Shown: one piece after another, positions 44,064-52,860 of the stretch
Layout: each line of letters opens with the position of its first letter
How positions within the stretch are numbered: position 1 is the stretch's first letter
Made by a program: the position numbers and the translations under genes
Origin: Bacillus_BD sp050389805
GTDB lineage: Bacteria > Bacillota > Bacilli > Bacillales > Cytobacillaceae
Direction of reading: 5' to 3'
Length of the DNA: 64,000 bases
Assembly: GCF_050389805.1 (NCBI RefSeq)
Contig: NZ_CP130945.1
Location: 2,356,001-2,420,000 of the forward strand
Notes under the pieces: generated by a model
Told to the model about the DNA's origin: nothing
Seen by the model: only the letters and a program-made list of their open reading frames with translations
Database searches by the model: none

Positions 44064-44399
44064 TTATAAATCGAAATCTTGTCTTTGTCTCTGTCTTTGA
44101 TCCTGATCTTGGTCCTGATCCTGATCAGCATCAGCATCGGATCTAGCGCGTACTCTTGCACGTGAATCACTGTCAACTTTAATGTCTATATCGACTTTAG
44201 AGTTTCCGCTATTGGAAATACGAGCGCGTGCACTATTTACGTTTTTATCTTTTACATCTACATCTGTATCATTTTCTGCATCAGCATCTGCTCTAGCTTC
44301 AGCTTCTAACTCATTATCGACGTCTACCTCATTTTCATTGTTTGAACGATTTTTACCACTACGTCCAAAAATGTCTTGATTTCTCCAAACTCTACTCAT
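44064..44399 (-). CDS. Low-complexity acidic protein with DQ/RQ repeats
   Basis: A 111-residue protein, strongly biased to D, N, R, A and Q. After SRVWRNQDIFGRSGKNRSNN come alternating Asp/Ala/Glu stretches, the motif SNSGNSKVDIDIKVD, and a C-terminal run of DQ pairs followed by RQ pairs (44070-44130). It shares SGNSxVD with its downstream neighbour at 43710. AAAGGAGG precedes the ATG. Proteins of this look in Bacillus are often spore-surface or matrix components; no specific family was recognised. Confidence 0.65.
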   Translation of the reverse strand: MSRVWRNQDIFGRSGKNRSNNENEVDVDNELEAEARADADAENDTDVDVKDKNVNSARARISNSGNSKVDIDIKVDSDSRARVRARSDADADQDQDQDQDQRQRQRQDFDL

Positions 44400-44501
44400 T
44401 ATAAATTCCTCCTTTCTTTTTGTTCATGTTATCTTATTAAAAAAATAAAAAAGGTGTATGGACAAGTGTATAAGATTAATTAAAAAGGCTTATGAATCAA
44501 T

Positions 44502-44576
44502 TGAAACAGGGGGACGGTTCTCGCTGTTTCATTGCCTATCATCCATTTGCAACGTGAGAACCGTCCCCCTGTTTCA
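44502..44576. repeat. Dispersed palindromic repeat, full copy
   Basis: TGAAACAGGGGGACGGTTCT with CGCTGTTTCAT, spacer, then TTTGCAACGTGAGAACCGTC with CCCCTGTTTCA. Confidence 0.94.
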
Positions 44577-44661
44577 TTAAAAAAATAAGTGTATTTAATT
44601 TAAATGGTTACTATTATACTCTATAATATAGGTAAAAATAAAAATCTAAAGGTGTGTATAA

Positions 44662-45237
44662 ATGTCTAAAAAGCAAGAAATTATCTCGATCGCAACAGGT
44701 ATTATCCATTCTAAAGGGTATCAAGCAACATCGATCAGTGATATCCTCCAGGCTGCTTCAATTGGAAAAGGACAATTTTATCATTATTTTTCTTCCAAAT
44801 ACGATCTTGGACTGGCCGTTATTGAGAATATCATTCAGGAATGGGATCATCAACTCATTTTAAATATTCTTCAATTATCAGAAAGTCCTAAAATAAAATT
44901 AAATAAAATGCTAGATTGGATCATCACATACCATGGTGGCAGGGAAGATATACCCGGGTGTCCTATAGGTAATTTAGCTATTGAAATGAGTGAACATGAT
45001 GAAACCTTTCAATTAAAAATTCAGGATTTTTTTAATCGTTGGATTCAAGAAGTAGAAAAATGTTTAGAAGAGATAGTTAAACAAAATCAACTCGATTCAA
45101 CTGTGGATTCATTAAAAAATGCTCAAGCAATTGTAGCCATGATAGAAGGGGGTATTTTACTAATGAAGAGTCAACAAAATGTCAGTATTTTAACAAATGT
45201 TATCGAGGCCGTTCGCAAACAATATCACTTACTATAA
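44662..45237 (+). CDS. TetR/AcrR family transcriptional regulator
   Basis: A 191-residue repressor. The N-terminal helix-turn-helix spans about 5-50 (TGIIHSKGYQATSISDILQA, GKGQFYHYFSSKYDLG). In the ligand domain a single cysteine lies in IPGCPIGNLAIEMSEHD, placed like the redox-reactive cysteine of NemR-type repressors, so sensing of electrophiles or hypochlorite is possible. Two palindromes lie between this gene and the thioredoxin-fold gene downstream and are likely its operators. Confidence 0.92.
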   Translation: MSKKQEIISIATGIIHSKGYQATSISDILQAASIGKGQFYHYFSSKYDLGLAVIENIIQEWDHQLILNILQLSESPKIKLNKMLDWIITYHGGREDIPGCPIGNLAIEMSEHDETFQLKIQDFFNRWIQEVEKCLEEIVKQNQLDSTVDSLKNAQAIVAMIEGGILLMKSQQNVSILTNVIEAVRKQYHLL

Positions 45238-45300
45238 GAGGTATTGGAGTGAAGATCAAAGAATAAAGCTTTTCTCTTGTTAATCATCCTATAATATGTT

Positions 45301-45340
45301 AAATTCGGGTTGTACCGAATGGTAGGTACAACCCGAATTT
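45301..45340. promoter_or_regulatory. Palindromic operator candidate, site 1
   Basis: AAATTCGGGTTGTACC at 45301-45316 and its perfect complement at 45325-45340 flank GAATGGTA. The core TTGTACCGAATGGTAGGTAC is shared with site 2, 70 bases downstream. Because of its 16-base stem it could also terminate the tetR transcript. Confidence 0.75.
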
Positions 45341-45378
45341 GTCTGATCCCTATAGGATTTAAGGAAACCCCCTGTATA

Positions 45379-45404
45379 AATTGTACCAAATGGTAGGTAC
45401 AATT
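45379..45404. promoter_or_regulatory. Palindromic operator candidate, site 2
   Basis: AATTGTACC, AAATGGTA, GGTACAATT: a 9-base inverted repeat around the same 8-base centre as site 1 with one change. It lies 68 bases before the start of the peroxiredoxin-like gene, suitable for repression. Confidence 0.75.
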
Positions 45405-45471
45405 CGATGGATAAGAATTGATCAAGTTTTTTTGGTTAGCACATTACACAAACGATGGAGGTTCAACACGT

Positions 45472-46119
45472 ATGTCAACATTACTAGAAGAGATTAATAA
45501 GTTCCAAGAAAGTGCATTAAAAGAAATGCCTGCTGAGGCTCTAAAACAAATGGACCAAGCAACAAAGGAGTTAGCGGAATCTGGACTAGCGAAAGGGTTA
45601 ACCGTTAATGAACAAGCACCAGACTTTACTTTGAAAGATGCAACTGGCGCTGACATTACCTTATTTGAAGAATTAAAAAAAGGACCTGTCATCTTAATCT
45701 TTTATCGAGGTGAATGGTGTCCCTATTGCAACCTAGAATTAAGAGCGTATCAACGAGCTCTTCCTGAAATTCAAGCTGCAGGCGCACAATTAATAGCGGT
45801 TAGTCCACAAACACCAGACGCTTCACTCACAATGAAAGAAAAGAACGAATTAGATTTTCATGTGTTAAGTGATCCAAACGGAAACGTTGCCCAATCCTAC
45901 AACTTACTATTTAAATTGCCGGATTATCTGATTAAAATCTATAAACAATTTGGCTTTGATCTACCAAACTATAATAATAATGATTCTTGGGAGCTTCCGG
46001 TTCCGGGAACCTATATTATTGACGAATCAGGAAGCATTCGTCTTGCAAGTGTAGATCCAGACTATACAAAAAGGGAAGATCCTTCCAAGGTAGTTGAAGC
46101 ATTAAATAATCTGGATTAA
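45472..46119 (+). CDS. Peroxiredoxin-like (AhpC/TSA family) protein
   Basis: A 215-residue thioredoxin-fold protein. After a helical N-terminus (LLEEINKFQESALKEMPAEA) it has the AhpC/TSA core with VNEQAPDFTLKDATG and FYRGEWCPYCNLELRAYQR; the CPYC pair gives a two-cysteine redox site. AVSPQTPDASLTMKEKNELD and PVPGTYIIDESGSIR complete the fold. It probably reduces peroxides or disulfides in the cytoplasm. ATG at 45472 has GGAGG 10 bases upstream. Control by the upstream TetR regulator through the two palindromes is likely. Confidence 0.88.
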   Translation: MSTLLEEINKFQESALKEMPAEALKQMDQATKELAESGLAKGLTVNEQAPDFTLKDATGADITLFEELKKGPVILIFYRGEWCPYCNLELRAYQRALPEIQAAGAQLIAVSPQTPDASLTMKEKNELDFHVLSDPNGNVAQSYNLLFKLPDYLIKIYKQFGFDLPNYNNNDSWELPVPGTYIIDESGSIRLASVDPDYTKREDPSKVVEALNNLD

Positions 46120-46200
46120 TATCTTAAAACTAAAAAAGATAGGCTTTACTTTGTAAAGTTATTGGGTTTTTGACATTGAAACAACGTATTTCTAGATGGT

Positions 46201-46238
46201 AGTAGCGAACCGTCCTCCTGTGTCGGTTCGCTACTTTC
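46201..46238. terminator. Bidirectional terminator
   Basis: AGTAGCGAACCG at 46201-46212 and CGGTTCGCTACT at 46224-46235 form a perfect 12-base stem between convergent genes, with TTTCT to the right. The loop (TCCTCCTGTGT) resembles a scrap of the dispersed repeat. Confidence 0.85.
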
Positions 46239-46245
46239 TCCCTTG

Positions 46246-47037
46246 TTAAAATGTTAGGGTGTTAAGCATATTCAAGATTTTCGAAACAATTGCTTCTGCT
46301 TCTTCTTTGTTTGGATAATGGATTGTAAATTTCACATAGTTTCCATTTACTTTTTTTACGACGATTTTTTGTTGAATCTTGTTATTAAAGGCATGAAGAT
46401 GGAAACTGGCGCCCTTGTAGAAAGTAGGGTTATTGATTGATTTCATTTCTTCCACTTTACCAGTGGCTTGTAAATATAATTTGGCATTATTTTTAACATC
46501 ATTCATGCTAACAGTTGTACCAAGGTTTTCAATTCGAGCGAAATAATCTTTATCTTGTGTATACAGAAGGATGCTTTTTCCGGGTTCTTCTTTTTCAAGT
46601 TTAAATTTTTTCTCCAATTTAATCGTAAATTCTTGATTAGGTTTACTTGGGGTTGTAACGGTTTTATCTGATTTTGTTCCAATCACCACTAATTTTTGAT
46701 CCACATAAATCAAATTTGATGTTAATCCATTTAATTCTTTAATCTTTTTAACCGTCGTGTGATGCTTTTTCGCTAGACTATAAAGAGTATCGCCTTTTTT
46801 GACCGTAATCGTTTTGTTTACCATTAAGGTTTGCCCTGGCTTAATGATAGTTCCATTTAAACTATTTAACTGTTTTAATTCTTCTACACTCATATGATGA
46901 TTCTTTGCGATGCTATAAAGGGTATCTCCCTTTTTAATCACATAATCACCTGCTGCTAATCCATTTCCTGCTCCCAAAAAACTAATTCCAACTGTAAAAG
47001 CTAATGCAATCAGCCCTTTTTTGTGTAAACTTTTCAT
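46246..47037 (-). CDS. Secreted protein with two LysM domains
   Basis: A 263-residue exported protein. Signal peptide about 1-29 (LIALAFTVGISFLGAGNGLA). Two LysM repeats follow: DYVIKKGDTLYSIAKNHHMS at about 31-75 and ITVKKGDTLYSLAKKHHTTV at about 77-120, which bind peptidoglycan. The C-terminal 140 residues form a separate domain (EEPGKSILLYTQDKDYFARI, IVKKVNGNYVKFTIHYPNKE) of unknown function without recognised hydrolase motifs. It likely sits in the cell wall or spore cortex. Confidence 0.88.
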   Translation of the reverse strand: MKSLHKKGLIALAFTVGISFLGAGNGLAAGDYVIKKGDTLYSIAKNHHMSVEELKQLNSLNGTIIKPGQTLMVNKTITVKKGDTLYSLAKKHHTTVKKIKELNGLTSNLIYVDQKLVVIGTKSDKTVTTPSKPNQEFTIKLEKKFKLEKEEPGKSILLYTQDKDYFARIENLGTTVSMNDVKNNAKLYLQATGKVEEMKSINNPTFYKGASFHLHAFNNKIQQKIVVKKVNGNYVKFTIHYPNKEEAEAIVSKILNMLNTLTF

Positions 47038-47389
47038 GACGATAGACCCCCATAGGTTTAAATTTTGTTATTCACTATGAATACCTGTGAAAAGATCAAA
47101 AAGTTTTCTTATTTTTAAAAAAGGTTTGAAAAATGGTGAGTTTTTTTAGGAGCGATCCGAATTTTTGCGTGAAAAAGGCACATCAAGTATTAGTTGCCCA
47201 GTTGGTTACCCCAAAATTTAGAGTTTTATTATACAGCTTATTGGCTAGATTGAGTTCGGTATTCGATTAGACTTAATCCGCCCAATTTTGATAACCAATC
47301 GTAAACGATCCCATATGCCAATTTTCTTATACGAGTAACATAGGCTTCTTTTCCTTAATGGGACCTTTGGCTGTTAACCTAAAATCTTG
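47038..47389. other. Intergenic region between LysM and DUF421 genes
   Basis: AT-rich, no gene or terminator recognised. It contains the LysM gene promoter region on the minus strand. Confidence 0.4.
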
Positions 47390-48094
47390 TTATTTATATA
47401 AGAAGATTTTTAATTGCTCGGTCTTATCAATCGTTGCTAATAACACATCCTCCAGGGCAATATGATGATTTGTTTTTAAGGCTGATCGCAGCCAACTTTC
47501 CTCTTTTCCGGCTTGCTGCAGGACGGATTTTTCAATATTTCCTTCTCTTACAACAATTTGGGGAAAATCAAATGGCTCTGTTACAATATTTAAGTCATTC
47601 CGAGTAACTGCCTGATAATTAGGACTGATGAAAAATGAAATGGTTCCATCAGGCTCCCATAAGGCTAACGAAATTTTTTTAAGATCCTCAATCTTTTCTT
47701 TTCTGGCTTCTGATAATACGTAGTCCACTGAAATTCTAGCCTTCGTTAAGTTTTTATAAATAAATTGACCGTTTTTTATTAATGGGAAAGGGTTAGGCAA
47801 AACGAATTTTCTAAAAAATGTTGATTTTAATAGGATGAAAATACTGGATACATATAATAGGACGAGTGCACCCATCGTGATCATAGAACCTTTTAACCCT
47901 AATGCTTCGTCGGACAGAGGGTGGGCGATAATATTGCCTATGACGACAGCAATCGAAAAATCGAGCAAATTCAGCTGTGAAATCGATCGCTGTCCCATTA
48001 ATTTTGCGATCATCACCATAAAAAAATAGCCTACTATCGCTCTTAATACCCATTGGATAGCCGTTAGTGTTTCTTGACCGTGAAAAAAGTCCAT
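47390..48094 (-). CDS. DUF421/YetF family membrane protein
   Basis: A 234-residue protein with three N-terminal membrane helices (AIQWVLRAIVGYFFMVMIAK, GSMITMGALVLLYVSSIFIL) and a DUF421 domain with LMGQRSISQLNLLDFSIAVV, PLIKNGQFIYKNLTKARISV and SLALWEPDGTISFFI. ATG at 48094 has AAGGGAG about 9 bases upstream; the longer frame from 48238 is unsupported. It is the third DUF421 gene in the window and the most diverged. Confidence 0.87.
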   Translation of the reverse strand: MDFFHGQETLTAIQWVLRAIVGYFFMVMIAKLMGQRSISQLNLLDFSIAVVIGNIIAHPLSDEALGLKGSMITMGALVLLYVSSIFILLKSTFFRKFVLPNPFPLIKNGQFIYKNLTKARISVDYVLSEARKEKIEDLKKISLALWEPDGTISFFISPNYQAVTRNDLNIVTEPFDFPQIVVREGNIEKSVLQQAGKEESWLRSALKTNHHIALEDVLLATIDKTEQLKIFLYK

Positions 48095-48734
48095 TTGACC
48101 TACTCCCTTCGGACTTAAATAATGACAATGACATGGATAATTTGCCCAAAAAGCAGCAATCTGATTACCTGTTTCTAACCAATTAAATATATAAAAGAAA
48201 GAATGTGGAAGCCCCACATTGGACAAAAGGATCTTCATCTTATTTTTATCATTGGCTGTTAGCTCTGATAACGGATTAAATAGGACATTTTGAAAGATAT
48301 AGATAACGAAACTTTTCTTTAAAAGGAATAGTTATTGGATATCATAAATCAATCGGACAAGTACAAATGGTTGATCTAACATCAAAGAACTCCAGTCAGG
48401 GATCCACATGAACAGCGACCATTCCACTTGAAAAAATAAATCTGTAGAAGTGAATAATGATGGAATATACGAAGTTACATCGGGTTTATCAGTTTTTGCC
48501 TAAAAAAGGGGGAGGATTATTTTAACCAAATAGTAGTTGGTGACCGTCTATATTTGCTTGTCCAAATTAATAAACCCTTGATACAAAAGGGTTCTAAGCT
48601 TGTCCTCTCAAATTGATGTTCCTTAAACGCCCGTGAATCTTTTTTAATATTTTGGTAGGTTAGATAGCCATAAGCGGTGACCGATTCTATCATGATTCTG
48701 TACAAGTCAAATTAATATTTATTTCCGTCACCTT
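48095..48734. other. Intergenic region with no supported gene
   Basis: A minus-strand frame at 48517-48705 lacks a ribosome binding site and is not called. The right end leads into the transporter fragment. Confidence 0.4.
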
Positions 48735-48917
48735 TACACATCAGCAGGGATGGTTTTGGGTGGAGTCCTTTTTGAATCGGCCTTTGGTTTAGATTATAAA
48801 TTAGGGGTATTAATTACAGGTGGGGTAGTTGTCGCTTATACGCTATTTGCAGGATTATTAGCGGGTAGTTTAACCGATTTTGTTCAAAGACTTATTATGT
48901 TTGTAGCACTTGTCTTA
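48735..48917 (+). pseudogene. Sodium:solute symporter fragment (PutP-like)
   Basis: About 60 codons read YTSAGMVLGGVLFESAFGL, KLGVLITGGVVVAYTLFAGL and LAGSLTDFVQRLIMFVALVL. These match consecutive helices of sodium/proline symporters of the SSS family, including the conserved TDFVQ motif. There is no start or remaining protein on either side. The match stops 17 bases before a right arm of the dispersed repeat. Confidence 0.75.
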
Positions 48918-48933
48918 GAAGAGGTGCACACTA

Positions 48934-48951
48934 ACCGTCCCCCTGTTTCAT
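48934..48951. repeat. Dispersed repeat, right arm only
   Basis: AACCGTCCCCCTGTTTCA. Read on the minus strand its TGA is the stop codon of the SDR gene. It also lies next to the breakpoint of the symporter fragment. Confidence 0.85.
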
Positions 48952-49790
48952 TCATGCTTTAAAATCACCCGTAACATCACTTTTTCAATTATTCTCCATG
49001 GTAGTATATTTTTTAAGAACAGATTTCGCTTCACTCCAGTTCCTATCGGGTACCGAAAATGAGGTTTTTTCTTTTGGGAGGCAATTTTAGTAATTAAATT
49101 TGCGACATCCATAGGATCTCCATATTTACTTTTACCAGCATCCATCACGGTTAAAAGAGAAGTCATATAGTTGTGATACACCGAATCCTCCTTCACTTCG
49201 ATCTCATCCACAGAACTCCAAATATTGGTCTGATAAGAGCCAGGTTCGATTAAGATCACATCAATTCCGAAGGGTTGAACCTCTAAAGACAAACTTTCGC
49301 TGTACCCTTCGAGTGCATGTTTGGAGGCAACATAAGGGGAGAGCCCTGGAAAGCCCATTTTGCCACTAATGCTGCTCATATTAATAATTCTTCCCCTTTT
49401 TTGGGCTCGCATCATTGGAAGAATAGCCTGTGTTACGGCAATCACGCCAAAAAAATTCGTTTCAAATTGAGAGCGGTAATCCTCAACAGTAATCTCCTCA
49501 TGAAATCCACCAATCGCGATTCCTGCATTATTGACTAATACATCAATCGATGGAAATTGATGACAATACTCCTTGAAAATGTCAATGGATTCCTTGGATG
49601 TGACATCAAGAGCATGTATAGTAATGGAATCCCATACCTTTTCTTGTTTACTTTTTTCAATTAAAAGCTCAGATTTATGTAGATCCCTCATGGTGGCAAT
49701 CACATGGAATCCATTTTTCGCTAATTCAATCACTGTCAACAGACCAAACCCACTAGAAGCCCCGGTTACAATGGCTCTTTTTTTCTTCAT
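48948..49790 (-). CDS. SDR family oxidoreductase
   Basis: A 280-residue short-chain dehydrogenase. It has TGASSGFGLLTVIELAKNG for cofactor binding, DVLVNNAGIAIGG, the catalytic serine in INMSSISGKMG and the YVASK motif (SPYVASKHALEGYSESLSLE). It reduces or oxidises an unknown alcohol/ketone with NAD(P)H. ATG at 49790 has GAGGGGA about 6 bases upstream. The stop codon TGA belongs to the adjoining repeat arm, so the C-terminus (VILKHE) may have been reshaped. Confidence 0.92.
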   Translation of the reverse strand: MKKKRAIVTGASSGFGLLTVIELAKNGFHVIATMRDLHKSELLIEKSKQEKVWDSITIHALDVTSKESIDIFKEYCHQFPSIDVLVNNAGIAIGGFHEEITVEDYRSQFETNFFGVIAVTQAILPMMRAQKRGRIINMSSISGKMGFPGLSPYVASKHALEGYSESLSLEVQPFGIDVILIEPGSYQTNIWSSVDEIEVKEDSVYHNYMTSLLTVMDAGKSKYGDPMDVANLITKIASQKKKPHFRYPIGTGVKRNLFLKNILPWRIIEKVMLRVILKHE

Positions 49791-49956
49791 CCTAATCCCC
49801 TCAAACGGCATTTTACATTCATTTTACCACAAGACACCCAAATTACTTTTTAAAATATTCACGTTAATTACACCATGTGCTAAATACACAAAGTTCATTA
49901 ATGATACGGTTGTCCATTAAATCGTAAAATATCTATAATAGAACTCAATCAAGTAG

Positions 49957-49986
49957 TTGAAACAGGAGAACCGTCCCCTTGTTTCA
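49957..49986. repeat. Dispersed repeat, contracted copy
   Basis: TTGAAACAGGAGAACCGTCC followed by CCTTGTTTCA. The start of a left arm is joined directly to a right arm, as if the hairpin centre had been deleted. Confidence 0.8.
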
Positions 49987-50099
49987 ATACAATTGCGGAC
50001 GAGATAACGAACCACTCTGTTTCAGGTTTCCATATCTTTTTGAATGGATTTACCATTGGAAATGTTCAAAAACGGGATAAATTGGGAGGCTATTACGTC

Positions 50100-50795
50100 A
50101 TGAGAAAGATACATCCAGGCTTCGTTAATGCTTATATGAGGTATGGCCATTTGAAAATACCAAAGAGTGTCCAATGCGAATGCCCGGAATGCCAAGAAAT
50201 AACAGAATTTACGATTACTGCTAATTTCCAAAACAGCAAAAATGGTATGATCACGGAATGCAGCTGTCCTTGCTGCAAGAAATCAGCCGTTTTTATTATC
50301 ATGCCGAAGGAGACCACACCGGGTCAAGAGGAACATGCTGACATGTATCTTTACGACCTGAAAGCATCCAAACATACGATTAATCAACTAGAGAATTTGC
50401 CAAATATCCCAAATGATCTGGTCAGGGCCTATCGTTCAGCCATTAATGTCCATCAGTCGAAGGAAAACTCTGCCACAGCCGTTATGTCGAAGCGAGTGAT
50501 TGAAAGTATACTCAAGCATTTTCTAGGGGAGCAAAACAAAAAACAGTCCATCTCGCAACAACTTGAGGCATTGCCTAATCATATTAATTTAGCAAATCCG
50601 ATTCTATCTCTGAGCCAACTTTTAGCAGACAATGAAACCTTACTCAGAATGCTCGAACTAGAAACTGAAATGGATTACGAAACCTCGACACTAGTGATGG
50701 ATTTATTAGAAAGCCTAATTGACTATTTATTCATTCTTCCTGGAAAAATAGAAATGACTCAAGCCAAAATCGTAAAAGCGACAAGGAGAGCTTAA
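50100..50795 (+). CDS. DUF4145 domain protein with zinc-binding N-terminus
   Basis: A 231-residue soluble protein. Two cysteine pairs, QCECPECQE at about residue 27 and ECSCPCCKKS at about 56, suggest a zinc ribbon. The C-terminal half has the DUF4145 pattern (NDLVRAYRSAINVHQSKENS, RVIESILKHFLGEQNKKQSI). DUF4145 occurs in restriction-modification related and other poorly known proteins. ATG at 50100 has GGAGG 11 bases upstream. No restriction gene is adjacent. Confidence 0.8.
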   Translation: MRKIHPGFVNAYMRYGHLKIPKSVQCECPECQEITEFTITANFQNSKNGMITECSCPCCKKSAVFIIMPKETTPGQEEHADMYLYDLKASKHTINQLENLPNIPNDLVRAYRSAINVHQSKENSATAVMSKRVIESILKHFLGEQNKKQSISQQLEALPNHINLANPILSLSQLLADNETLLRMLELETEMDYETSTLVMDLLESLIDYLFILPGKIEMTQAKIVKATRRA

Positions 50796-50989
50796 TTGAA
50801 ACGCTCACTCGTCCTAGTTACGAAATGATGGCGAGATAATCCTCGTATAATACGAGGTCTTTAATGTTTTTACAGTTTGATTTTATAATAATGAGTCAAC
50901 AGAGCTGTCCCATGTTTCACACGTTTTTTTTTCTAAAAAGTGAACATACTTAGGAAGTAATGAATTTAAACCATGTGGGAGGTGTTAGG

Positions 50990-51208
50990 ATGTTTGAACA
51001 TATTGAGGTAGGGAAAATGTTTGAAGATCAAAAGCATGAACGTCATAAGTTTAAGGTGAGCATTCAAGGGGATGAATATAATGGAATCCTTCATAATGGA
51101 GAGGTTCAATGGTTCAATCCACAACCGAGAAAGAAACTGGAAGATGAGCATGTTGATCATGTTGAATCTTCCATACATGAACATTTGATGAATAACCTAG
51201 AGGATTGA
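50990..51208 (+). CDS. YheE-like small protein, first copy
   Basis: A 72-residue soluble protein of the YheE type (FEHIEVGKMFEDQKHERHKF, NGILHNGEVQWFNPQPRKKL). ATG at 50990 has GGGAGGTG upstream. It is clearly paralogous to the minus-strand gene at 57821. Function unknown. The two copies flank the urea transporter and urease genes. Confidence 0.75.
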   Translation: MFEHIEVGKMFEDQKHERHKFKVSIQGDEYNGILHNGEVQWFNPQPRKKLEDEHVDHVESSIHEHLMNNLED

Positions 51209-51313
51209 GACGACTGTTAAAAAATCTACAGATTTATTTTTGAAATCAAAGAATAGTAATAGTCATACAGTAAAGGGAAGGGGGTAAACCCCTTCTATTT
51301 TTTTGAAATAAAT

Positions 51314-52258
51314 TTAAAGATTCGGCATTATTTTTCTTGCGCCTAGGAACAGCCAGGTGCAAAGGACAAATGGCATGGTTAAGACAGGAAGTCCATACGG
51401 TAAAAGAAATGTACTCAGTCCTGCCGCAATCGGAACGGTTAAGCACGCAGCGATGATCCCGGATAAGAGAGTATAACGACTACGTTCAGTTGAAAATACG
51501 GCAGATACAGCAATAATGGTTAAAATCGCATTATACCCATAAAGTCCCAAAACGATTAAAGAATGTTCCCCACCTAAAAAATAGGCAATGAGGATCGCCA
51601 CTATATTGCCTATGATTGCATAAAATCCCAGCTTTTTTCCCGCCAAAAATACAGCTATGTAAATGATGATTCCTGAAATGGCGTTATCTAGAAAAAATAC
51701 TTGTCCAATTCCATTAAAGATTCCTTCCAATAAATTGATTTCTCCGGCAATATCTAATTCCCAATGGGCCAAATTTTGAGGTGCTAATTCAGCACTCAAC
51801 TTAATCCCTTTCAATTTGTAGGAAGACAGCAAGATAAACCATGTCAAAATAATATAGGGGAATGTAAGAATGGGTATTTCTTTTCTCTTCATAAAATGAA
51901 TCATCGTTGCTGTAAAAACAGCAGCTAGAGCTGCCCCTACCAATGCAATCATCCACCTAGAGGAACCATCTAAAAATAATACCAGTGCCATACCGGTTAA
52001 CACGGAATTATATCCGAGCAAACCTTGATCGATGCTCTGTTTATCCGCACCTCCCCACATTCCCACCAAAGTACCAATGAAGGCAGATAACAGAGCAATG
52101 ATTCCTAAATAGTAGGAACCAATCGTGATGGCAATTAGGATGAGCAGTCCAGAGATCGCATGATCAATTAAAATGACTTGAGAGATTCCTTTAAGAGATG
52201 CTGTTATAAAAGAAAAAAAGACACCATCCCTTAATGATGTTCGTTGATCTGTTTTCAT
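51314..52258 (-). CDS. Urea transporter (UT family)
   Basis: A 314-residue membrane protein made of two homologous halves, as in bacterial urea channels. The repeats are visible as ISQVILIDHAISGLLILIAI with GLLGYNSVLTGMAL, and IGQVFFLDNAISGIIIYIAV with GLYGYNAILTIIAV. It conducts urea through the membrane. It is divergent from ureA, with 278 bases between the two start codons, and a shared regulatory region is likely. This takes the place of the UreI-type channel. Confidence 0.9.
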   Translation of the reverse strand: MKTDQRTSLRDGVFFSFITASLKGISQVILIDHAISGLLILIAITIGSYYLGIIALLSAFIGTLVGMWGGADKQSIDQGLLGYNSVLTGMALVLFLDGSSRWMIALVGAALAAVFTATMIHFMKRKEIPILTFPYIILTWFILLSSYKLKGIKLSAELAPQNLAHWELDIAGEINLLEGIFNGIGQVFFLDNAISGIIIYIAVFLAGKKLGFYAIIGNIVAILIAYFLGGEHSLIVLGLYGYNAILTIIAVSAVFSTERSRYTLLSGIIAACLTVPIAAGLSTFLLPYGLPVLTMPFVLCTWLFLGARKIMPNL

Positions 52259-52536
52259 ATATCATTAGCTCCTTTTCAAAATGACGATGATTTCTTTTTT
52301 ATAGATCGTTGTTTGGATCATTTCATAACAGAATGATTCAAGAAGAATCTATTAAGCTTAGTTTGCAAAATGAGGGATCAAATTATTTATCTAAACTGTT
52401 CAATTAAGTTGAGAAACTTTTCTTATTAAAAACCATTAAATTCCTTTTATCTTGGATTAGATTTCCTGTTTTTGGTCATGCTTTATATGTTGAGATCATT
52501 TCATTGCAAGTATTCAAAATAATAGGAGGTTTTCCC

Positions 52537-52839
52537 ATGCAATTATTACCACGTGAGATCGACAAGCTCATGATTGTGGTTGCCGCAGACCTTGCCAAAC
52601 GCCGTAAAGAAAGAGGATTAAAATTAAACTATCCTGAAGCGGTTGCCTTGATTACCTATGAAGTATTAGAAGGCGCACGGGATGGAAAAACAGTGGCGGA
52701 ATTGATGGAATATGGAACAACCATTTTGTCACGAGATGATGTAATGGAAGGGATTCCAGAAATGCTTGATGATATTCAAGTAGAAGCTACCTTTCCAGAT
52801 GGAACAAAACTAGTGACCGTACATAGTCCAGTTAAATAA
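52537..52839 (+). CDS. ureA: Urease subunit gamma
   Basis: A 100-residue protein, standard length for UreA: LLPREIDKLMIVVAADLAKR, GLKLNYPEAVALITYEVLEG, ARDGKTVAELMEYG. ATG at 52537 has AGGAGG upstream, whereas the frame from 52504 starts before that site. First gene of the ureABCEFGD operon. It forms the (UreABC)3 enzyme that hydrolyses urea to ammonia and carbamate. Confidence 0.97.
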   Translation: MQLLPREIDKLMIVVAADLAKRRKERGLKLNYPEAVALITYEVLEGARDGKTVAELMEYGTTILSRDDVMEGIPEMLDDIQVEATFPDGTKLVTVHSPVK

Positions 52840-52860
52840 AAATAAATCGGAGGCATGAAA

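Noticed and set aside
44182..44379. Ser/Ala/Thr-rich plus-strand frame
   Set aside because: Antisense of the acidic low-complexity gene; no ribosome site.
48517..48705. Minus-strand 62-residue frame
   Set aside because: No ribosome binding site, no recognised family and in a decayed region. It could be a relic, but I cannot support it.
48750..48962. 70-residue membrane protein as a functional small gene
   Set aside because: It is an internal fragment of a sodium symporter without its own start signal, and its last residues come from the repeat.
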